Part shown: positions 58,258 to 64,000 of the stretch, piece by piece
How the letters are laid out: the number at the start of each line of letters is the position of its first letter
Numbering within the stretch: the first letter of the stretch is position 1
Assembly (NCBI GenBank): GCA_002837195.1
Contig: KZ478064.1
Span: 62,001 to 126,000, forward strand
Origin: Enterobacterales bacterium CwR94
GTDB lineage: Bacteria > Pseudomonadota > Gammaproteobacteria > Enterobacterales > Enterobacteriaceae
Reading direction: 5' to 3'
DNA: 64,000 nucleotides
Made by a program: the position numbers and the translations under genes
Notes under the pieces: model-generated
Told to the model about the DNA's origin: nothing
Databases searched by the model: none
Seen by the model: only the letters and a program-made list of their open reading frames with translations

Positions 58258-59127
58258 GTGGACAACGTGTTAAAAATGTCAAAATTTCAGGCCTATTGCC
58301 GCCTGATGCGCATTGATAAGCCCATTGGGACACTCTTGCTGCTGTGGCCAACGCTGTGGGCGCTGTGGCTGGCGGCAGACGGTGTGCCGCCGGTCTCCAT
58401 TTTGGTGGTGTTTGTGCTGGGCGTCTTTGTGATGCGCGCGGCGGGTTGTGTGATTAATGACTTTGCCGATCGCAAAGTGGATGGTCATGTGAAACGTACC
58501 CAGCATCGGCCGCTGGCAAGCGGTGCGCTGACCAGCAAAGAGGCCAAAGTGGCTTTCGCTGTGTTGGTGCTGGTGGCGTTTGGCCTGGTGCTAACCATGA
58601 ACGCGATGACCATTTGGTTATCGTTTGCCGCACTGGCGCTGGCCTGGACCTATCCCTTTATGAAGCGCTACACCCATTTGCCTCAGGTCGTGCTGGGTGC
58701 GGCGTTCGGTTGGGCGATTCCAATGGGGTGGGCGGCAGTGAGCGAGGCATTACCGCTCAGTTGCTGGCTGCTGTTTTTTGCCAATATCTGCTGGACGGTG
58801 GCCTACGACACGCAGTACGCGATGGTCGATCGCGACGACGACCTGAAAATTGGCGTGAAATCAACGGCAATCCTGTTTGGTCGTTACGACAAACTGATCA
58901 TCGGTTTGCTGCAACTGGCCGCACTGGGGCTGTTGGTGTGGGTGGGTGTGTTGCAGCAACTGAGTGGGGCTTTCTATTGGTCGTTGCTGCTGGCAGGCGC
59001 GCTGTTTATTCATCAACAGAAACTGATTGCAAAGCGCGATCGTGATGCCTGTTTCCAGGCGTTTCTCAACAATAACTACGTGGGTTTCGCGATATTTATT
59101 GGCGTTGCCCTGACGCTATGGCACTAA
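58258..59127 (+). CDS. ubiA: 4-hydroxybenzoate octaprenyltransferase UbiA
   Basis: A 289-residue inner-membrane prenyltransferase. The two Asp-rich Mg/prenyl-diphosphate motifs are [20 protein letters not shown] (about 73-92) and [13 protein letters not shown] (about 191-203). It attaches the polyprenyl tail to 4-hydroxybenzoate. An ATG at 58240 lies inside ubiC, but AAGGGAG six bases before GTG 58258 favours the GTG start just after the ubiC stop. Confidence 0.94.
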   Translation: MDNVLKMSKFQAYCRLMRIDKPIGTLLLLWPTLWALWLAADGVPPVSILVVFVLGVFVMRAAGCVINDFADRKVDGHVKRTQHRPLASGALTSKEAKVAFAVLVLVAFGLVLTMNAMTIWLSFAALALAWTYPFMKRYTHLPQVVLGAAFGWAIPMGWAAVSEALPLSCWLLFFANICWTVAYDTQYAMVDRDDDLKIGVKSTAILFGRYDKLIIGLLQLAALGLLVWVGVLQQLSGAFYWSLLLAGALFIHQQKLIAKRDRDACFQAFLNNNYVGFAIFIGVALTLWH

Positions 59128-59151
59128 GCAACGAAAGTCGCATCCGCTAAC

Positions 59152-59177
59152 GCTTCTCCCCCCGCAGGGGGAGAAGC
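59152..59177. terminator. Hairpin between ubiA and plsB
   Basis: A perfect 11-base stem GCTTCTCCCCC/GGGGGAGAAGC with a four-base loop between converging genes. Confidence 0.75.
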
Positions 59178-59188
59178 ACAGAGACGCA

Positions 59189-61639
59189 TTACTGCTCTTC
59201 GACTGCCAGCACCTCGGGTTGTGCCACCGCGTTTTCTACGGTCTGACGCACTTCCTGAGCGATTAACGCAGCCAGCAATTGATACACCTTTTGCGTTTGC
59301 TCCGGTGCCGCGTCCTCTTTGTCACTGATATAGCCTTCATCACGCAGCGTCAGAACTAACGTTGAAAACACGGCTTTATCAAAGAACTCTGGGGCGTTGA
59401 TGCCGTGCAAAACGGATAAACGCTGCGCCAGTGTCCGACTCTCTTTTTCCAGTGTTCCCCGATTGATGGTGGGATTGGTGCTGAGAATCGCAAAGGTGAT
59501 GGCATAGCGCTGCAAAGTTTCACGCACGCCGGCGGCCAGTAATTGCAAGGTACGGAAGCGCGTGGGCGCGGTATGCAACTGTGTCTCGTCGCTGGTTATC
59601 AGCCCCTGACGGCTCATTTCCGCGACCAACGCATTCAGCACTTCAGGCAGTTCGGTGATATCCCAACGCAGGAACAACTCGCTTTTCAGCATCGGATAAA
59701 TCACGCTGACCTGACGCAGCAGCTCCGCGCGGCTCAGACTGCGATACTGCTGCACAATGGTGGCAATCAACGCAGGCAACACCAACATATGATGGATATT
59801 GTTGCGATAGTAGGTCATCAGCACGGCCTGCTCGCGCGGCAGAATGACGATCTCACCAATGTTGTCCTGCTCAATCTCGAACTTATTCATGCTGAGCGCG
59901 TGTGCCAGCAAGGCTTCCGCATCCACATCAGGTGTGGTGGCATCGGCAGAATAGGGCACATTACGCAGCAATTGCAGATAGCAATCCAGTTGTTCAACAA
60001 GCTGTTCGCGGGTGAGAGAACGCTGACGGGACGCCAGCAAGGCGGTCACACACAGGTTCATGGCGTTCGCCGCTCCGGCATTGTTAATACGCACCATGAC
60101 CCGTTCAGCGATATCGTTAACTGAAGGCGTTAACCAGGATGGACGTGGGGCTTCCAGCGGATCGATCGAGTCGCGCCATTCCGGCACGTGCTTATTCAGA
60201 TAGCTATTCAACTGCAGCGGTTCACCGAAGTTCACATAGCCCTGGCCCAGGTTGCGCAGCTTGCGCAGGCCACGCACCATTTGCAGGAAGTTCTCTTTTT
60301 CCTTGGTTGCGCCGCGCAGTTCTTTGGCGTAAGTGCCCACTTCCATAACGTGTTCGTAGCCGATATAAATCGGTACCAGCGTAATGGGGCGGTTCACGCC
60401 GCGTAACATGGCCTGTAGCGTCATCGACAGGGTGCCGGTTTTCGGGTCAAGCAGACGACCCGTACGCGAGCGTCCCCCTTCCACAAAGTACTCCACCGAG
60501 TAACCACGCGCGAACAGTTCACCCAGATATTCACGGAACACTGTGGAATAGAGCTTGTTGCCCTTAAAGGTGCGGCGAATAAAGAAGGCGCCCAGACGGC
60601 GGAAGATCGGGCCAGCAGGCCAGAAATTCAGGTTAATACCGGCGGCAATATGCGGGGGGACTAAACCCTGGTGATACAGCACATAGGAGAGCAGCAGGTA
60701 ATCCATGTGGCTACGGTGGCAGGGCACATACACAATCTCGTGGCCGTCCTGCGCCAGTTGGCGTACGCGTTCAGCCCCGTTAACATTGATGCCCTTATAC
60801 AGCTTGCTCCATGTCCAGCCCATCACGCGGTCGGTCACGCGGATCGCTTCGTAGCTAAAGTCGGCAGCAATCTCTTCCATCATCTCGACGGCGTTTTGCT
60901 GCGCTTTTTCATGGGAGATCTTTTTGCTGCGCGCTTCATCTTCTACTGCTTTGGCTATCGCCCGCGATTGCAGCAACTTGGTAAACAGATCCTGACGAGC
61001 GGGCAAACGTGGCCCAATGGCGGCCAGACGCTGACGCGCAAAATGCATACGGGCCACGCGCGCCAGTTTTTGCGCGATGGTTTTATCGGTGCCGTGCTCA
61101 TCGGCCATGCGGCGCAGAGACACCGTGGCGGAAAAGCGCACAAAGCTATCGCGACCCAGCCACAGCACCGCAAAGAACTTCTCAATGCCGTTTAGCACGC
61201 GCAACTGCGGTGGGCCATCTTCGCCTTGAACTTCACGGCCTGGCGCACGTCCAAACATCACAGAAATCGGCACCATCTGCACATCCAGCGACGGATTGCT
61301 GCGGTGCAAATCGAGATAGTCGTGGAACAGCTTAATGGACTCGGTTTTCGGCGTGTAATAGGTAAAAACACGCGGGCCGTCATGGATAAACACATAACGG
61401 GGAAGCACGGTGCCATCAATTTCCAGCGCGTCGAGCGGATCGGGGAGATCCCTCTTTCGACATTGGGCGCGCAAGGCGAGCAAGTCAGCCTTTGAATTGT
61501 ACGGCAGCACATACATAATGGGCCGCGAGGTATCCAATCCCAGTTCCGTAATCGGATCGCCGGGAATAGATTTGCTTCGCACTAAGAATTTTAGCGGAAG
61601 GTTCAGTAGTTTAAGGTAAAAATTACGCCAACCTGACAT
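59189..61639 (-). CDS. plsB: Glycerol-3-phosphate acyltransferase PlsB
   Basis: An 816-residue inner-membrane enzyme (807 in E. coli) making 1-acyl-glycerol-3-phosphate, the first step of phospholipid synthesis. The acyltransferase blocks are [16 protein letters not shown] (HX4D), [34 protein letters not shown] and [20 protein letters not shown]. The frame is open to 61804, but [20 protein letters not shown] corresponds to the E. coli start; a TTG two codons upstream has a better placed GAGAGG and is an alternative. Confidence 0.95.
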   Translation of the reverse strand: MSGWRNFYLKLLNLPLKFLVRSKSIPGDPITELGLDTSRPIMYVLPYNSKADLLALRAQCRKRDLPDPLDALEIDGTVLPRYVFIHDGPRVFTYYTPKTESIKLFHDYLDLHRSNPSLDVQMVPISVMFGRAPGREVQGEDGPPQLRVLNGIEKFFAVLWLGRDSFVRFSATVSLRRMADEHGTDKTIAQKLARVARMHFARQRLAAIGPRLPARQDLFTKLLQSRAIAKAVEDEARSKKISHEKAQQNAVEMMEEIAADFSYEAIRVTDRVMGWTWSKLYKGINVNGAERVRQLAQDGHEIVYVPCHRSHMDYLLLSYVLYHQGLVPPHIAAGINLNFWPAGPIFRRLGAFFIRRTFKGNKLYSTVFREYLGELFARGYSVEYFVEGGRSRTGRLLDPKTGTLSMTLQAMLRGVNRPITLVPIYIGYEHVMEVGTYAKELRGATKEKENFLQMVRGLRKLRNLGQGYVNFGEPLQLNSYLNKHVPEWRDSIDPLEAPRPSWLTPSVNDIAERVMVRINNAGAANAMNLCVTALLASRQRSLTREQLVEQLDCYLQLLRNVPYSADATTPDVDAEALLAHALSMNKFEIEQDNIGEIVILPREQAVLMTYYRNNIHHMLVLPALIATIVQQYRSLSRAELLRQVSVIYPMLKSELFLRWDITELPEVLNALVAEMSRQGLITSDETQLHTAPTRFRTLQLLAAGVRETLQRYAITFAILSTNPTINRGTLEKESRTLAQRLSVLHGINAPEFFDKAVFSTLVLTLRDEGYISDKEDAAPEQTQKVYQLLAALIAQEVRQTVENAVAQPEVLAVEEQ

Positions 61640-61766
61640 AGACAAATACAAGCCTCTCGTTAGCAAAGCGCCGCAATCATAGCAGAAAGTGTTGCGGAAT
61701 TCTGTGGTGTTGCAATTTGTGCGCCACAACGCATTGACGTCAGTGATTACAAAGGGTTCCCTCATT

Positions 61767-62126
61767 ATGGCAAATAACGTCACCGGACTGACACGAATTA
61801 TCAAAGCGGCGGGCTACTCCTGGAAGGGGTTACTCGCGGCATGGAAGAATGAAGCCGCATTTCGGCAGGAGCTGGTGGCGGTGGTTGCCGCGATTGCAAT
61901 CGCCTGCTGGCTGGACGTTGACGCCATAACCCGCGTACTGCTGATTGGCTCGGTGGTGCTGGTGCTGATCGTTGAAATTCTCAACAGCGCGGTAGAAGCG
62001 GTTGTGGATCGCTTTGGCGGGGAGTGGCACGAACTGGCGGGACGCGCCAAAGATATGGGATCGGCGGCCGTACTGATCGCCATTTTGCTGGCGCTGTTTG
62101 TCTGGGTCAGCCTGCTCTGGCCATAA
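61767..62126 (+). CDS. dgkA: Diacylglycerol kinase DgkA
   Basis: A 119-residue trimeric inner-membrane kinase that recycles diacylglycerol to phosphatidic acid. Three membrane segments and the catalytic signature [15 protein letters not shown] with the preceding NEAAFRQE are clear. ATG 61767 ([22 protein letters not shown]) matches the E. coli start; the frame runs 26 codons further up without support. It is divergent from plsB. Confidence 0.95.
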   Translation: MANNVTGLTRIIKAAGYSWKGLLAAWKNEAAFRQELVAVVAAIAIACWLDVDAITRVLLIGSVVLVLIVEILNSAVEAVVDRFGGEWHELAGRAKDMGSAAVLIAILLALFVWVSLLWP

Positions 62127-62197
62127 TGCGAGATGCCACTCAGAATCCGCCAAACAGTTAATTTTTGGTCAATTTATAGTTTTCATCCCGAGAATAC

Positions 62198-62233
62198 CTG
62201 TATATACTCACAGTCGACTGTATAAACAACCAG
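62198..62233 (+). promoter_or_regulatory. Two LexA boxes before lexA
   Basis: Box 1 (62198-62213) is CTGT-ATATACTC-ACAG and box 2 (62218-62233) is CTGT-ATAAACAA-CCAG, 20 bases apart. This is the two-site autoregulatory layout of E. coli lexA, including the imperfect CCAG of the second box. Confidence 0.92.
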
Positions 62234-62241
62234 GGGGCGGG

Positions 62242-62862
62242 ATGAAAGCGTTAACCACCAGACAGCAGCAGGTCTATGACCTGATTCGTGAGCACATCAC
62301 TCAATCCGGTATGCCGCCAACGCGCGCTGAAATTGCACAGCAACTGGGCTTTCGCTCCCCTAACGCCGCTGAAGAACACCTAAAAGCGCTGGCGCGTAAA
62401 GGTGTGATTGAAATTGTGGCTGGCGCGTCGCGCGGTATTCGCTTGTTGTTGGAAGAAGAAGCCAGCAACGACAGTGGATTACCCCTGATTGGCCGCGTAG
62501 CTGCCGGTGAACCGCTGCTGGCCGAAGAGCACATCGAAGGTCACTTCCAGGTCGATGCCACGCTGTTTAAACCTAACGCGGATTTCCTGCTGCGTGTTAG
62601 CGGTATGTCGATGAAAGATATCGGTATTATGGATGGCGATCTGCTGGCCGTACACAAAACACAAGATGTCCGCAATGGTCAGGTGGTTGTGGCGCGCATT
62701 GATGACGAAGTGACGGTGAAGCGCTTGCAGCGTAAAGGCAACGTTGTGGAGCTGCTGCCTGAAAATACCGAGTTTTCCCCGATTGTTGTTGATCTGCGCA
62801 ATCAAACGCTGACCATTGAAGGTCTGGCGGTTGGCGTGATTCGCAACGGCAACTGGTTATAA
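62242..62862 (+). CDS. lexA: SOS repressor LexA
   Basis: A 206-residue repressor (202 in E. coli). The winged helix is [19 protein letters not shown] to about residue 70; the autocleavage bond is Ala88-Gly89 in GRVAAGEP; and the catalytic Ser123 (GMSMKD) and Lys160 (VTVKRL) sit at the E. coli positions plus four. RecA filaments trigger cleavage after DNA damage. The start is ATG 62242 right after box 2; the overlapping frame from dgkA is not used. Confidence 0.97.
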   Translation: MKALTTRQQQVYDLIREHITQSGMPPTRAEIAQQLGFRSPNAAEEHLKALARKGVIEIVAGASRGIRLLLEEEASNDSGLPLIGRVAAGEPLLAEEHIEGHFQVDATLFKPNADFLLRVSGMSMKDIGIMDGDLLAVHKTQDVRNGQVVVARIDDEVTVKRLQRKGNVVELLPENTEFSPIVVDLRNQTLTIEGLAVGVIRNGNWL

Positions 62863-62877
62863 TCCCTCATTTTTGTA

Positions 62878-62907
62878 ACGCACCGCCTGGCGGTGCGTTT
62901 TCGTTTT
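62878..62907 (+). terminator. Terminator-like hairpin between lexA and dinF
   Basis: A 9-base stem ACGCACCGC/GCGGTGCGT with a CTG loop followed by TTTCGTTTT. dinF is cotranscribed with lexA in E. coli, so this probably attenuates rather than stops transcription. Confidence 0.8.
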
Positions 62908-62944
62908 AAAATCTTCTCACTCTTTCGCGGCGGCGACAATTTCG

Positions 62945-64000
62945 ATGCGATTGCTCAGTTCAACCGATAAACAGCTCTGGCGGCTGGCGCTGCCAATGAT
63001 CCTCTCGAATATCACCATCCCGTTGCTGGGGCTGGTAGATACTGCCGTTATCGGGCATCTCGACAGCCCCGTGTATCTGGGCGGTGTGGCCGTGGGCGTC
63101 ACTGCCACTTCGTTTCTCTTTATGCTGTTGCTGTTCTTACGCATGAGTACGACGGGCATGACCGCGCAGGCCTTTGGCGCGGGTAATAAACCTGCACTGG
63201 CGCGCGCCTTGATGCAACCACTGTTGCTGGCCGTGGTGGCGGGGCTGATTTTTGTGCTGTTCCGCTACCCACTCAGTGAGCTGGCATTGCACATCACCGG
63301 CGGGAGCGAGGCTGTGCTTGAGCAAGCGCGACTGTTTATGCATATTCGCTGGCTGGGCGCGCCCGCGACGCTGGCAAATCTGGTGTTGCTGGGCTGGCTG
63401 CTGGGAGTGCAATACGCACGGGCACCGGTGATTTTACTGGTGGTGGGCAATCTGGTGAATATCGTACTGGATTTGTGGTTTGTGATGGGGCTGCACTGGG
63501 GCGTGCAGGGGGCTGCAGCCGCTACCGTGATCGCAGAGTATGTCACGCTGGTGATTGGTTTGCTGATGGTGTGGCATGTGTCGCGTTTACGCGGCATTCC
63601 CTTTGCTCTGCTGAAATCCGGCTGGCGGGGAGACAGTCGCCGTCTGTTGCGCCTGAACCGCGATATCATGTTGCGTTCGCTGTTAGTCCAACTCTGTTTT
63701 GCGTCTTTAACCATCTTCGGTGCGCGCCTTGGCGGTGAGGTGGTGGCAGCCAATGCCGTGTTGCTGATGTTTCTCACCTTCACCGCTTATGCACTTGACG
63801 GTTTCGCCTACGCAGTTGAAGCCTGTTCTGGCGAAGCCGTTGGTGCGCGCAACGCCACGCATTTGCAGGCTATTTGGCGTGCGGCTTGTCGACAAGCGGG
63901 CCTGGTCGCACTGACCTTTTCCATCGTCTATGCCGTGTTCGGCCCGTACATTGTTGCCAGTTTAACCTCCTTAACGGAACTGCGAGAACTCGCCGATCGC
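62945..64000 (+). CDS. dinF: MATE-family efflux protein DinF (5' part)
   Basis: The frame from ATG 62945 stays open to the end of the window, giving the first 352 residues of about 440-460. The sequence MRLLSSTDKQLWRLALPMIL, LLGLVDTAVIGHLDSPVYLGG, MSTTGMTAQAFG, LGWLLGVQYARAPVILLVVGN and YALDGFAYAVEA follows E. coli DinF, a DNA-damage-inducible MATE transporter. It lies 82 bases after lexA. The 3' end is beyond the window. Confidence 0.93.
   Translation, partial: MRLLSSTDKQLWRLALPMILSNITIPLLGLVDTAVIGHLDSPVYLGGVAVGVTATSFLFMLLLFLRMSTTGMTAQAFGAGNKPALARALMQPLLLAVVAGLIFVLFRYPLSELALHITGGSEAVLEQARLFMHIRWLGAPATLANLVLLGWLLGVQYARAPVILLVVGNLVNIVLDLWFVMGLHWGVQGAAAATVIAEYVTLVIGLLMVWHVSRLRGIPFALLKSGWRGDSRRLLRLNRDIMLRSLLVQLCFASLTIFGARLGGEVVAANAVLLMFLTFTAYALDGFAYAVEACSGEAVGARNATHLQAIWRAACRQAGLVALTFSIVYAVFGPYIVASLTSLTELRELADR

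Noticed and set aside
61640-61804. N-terminal extension of plsB to 61804
   Set aside because: It overlaps the start of the divergent dgkA and lacks similarity to the E. coli N-terminus.

Overview
The window is chromosomal DNA of a gammaproteobacterium of the order Enterobacterales. The evidence is near-complete collinearity with two enterobacterial core blocks. One is rsmD-yhhL-yhhM-yhhN-zntA-tusA-yhhQ-dcrB with ftsYEX-rpoH. The other is yjbEFGH-psiE-malGFE-malK-lamB-malM-ubiCA-plsB-dgkA-lexA-dinF. In Escherichia coli these blocks lie far apart (about 77 and 91 minutes), whereas here rpoH is followed directly by yjbE. Together with the many accessory genes this points away from E. coli itself and perhaps towards an Erwiniaceae-type genome such as Pantoea; the family assignment is inference only. 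No rRNA, tRNA, CRISPR array, insertion sequence or phage gene was seen.

Region 1 (1-18 kb) is mostly accessory: the end of a Sad/YneI aldehyde dehydrogenase, a membrane acyltransferase, a LysR regulator, a TetR regulator next to a YbjJ-like exporter with twin operators, a YrdC-fold protein, a PEBP protein, a YgeA-type racemase, and a LacI-controlled pair (IolE-like isomerase plus Gfo/Idh/MocA oxidoreductase). Then come a GNAT enzyme, a ToxR-like/FidL-like membrane pair convergent with a CSS-EAL phosphodiesterase, a 2H phosphoesterase, and the core pair yhhT/yhhS.

Region 2 (18-34 kb) separates yhhS from dcrB, which are neighbours in E. coli. It carries a Tat-exported polysaccharide lyase of family PL8 and a nearly complete myo-inositol catabolic cluster: iolI, iolAB, iolR, iolC (kinase-aldolase fusion) and iolDGHE. 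Together these convert myo-inositol through 2-keto-inosose to malonate semialdehyde, dihydroxyacetone phosphate and acetyl-CoA. Repeated TTTCAT/ATGAAA elements lie before every transcription unit and are candidate IolR sites. No inositol transporter is present in the window. A TraF-like outer-membrane protein ends the block.

Region 3 (34-45 kb) is core: dcrB, a GNAT gene, yhhQ, tusA, zntA with a ZntR-type promoter, yhhNML, rsmD, ftsYEX and rpoH. Region 4 (45-64 kb) starts with a 508-base AT-rich gap. It continues with the exopolysaccharide operon yjbEFGH, psiE with overlapping Pho and CRP sites, the divergent maltose operons malEFG and malK-lamB-malM, ubiquinone synthesis (ubiCA), phospholipid synthesis and recycling (plsB, dgkA), and the SOS regulator lexA with two boxes followed by dinF, which runs off the window.
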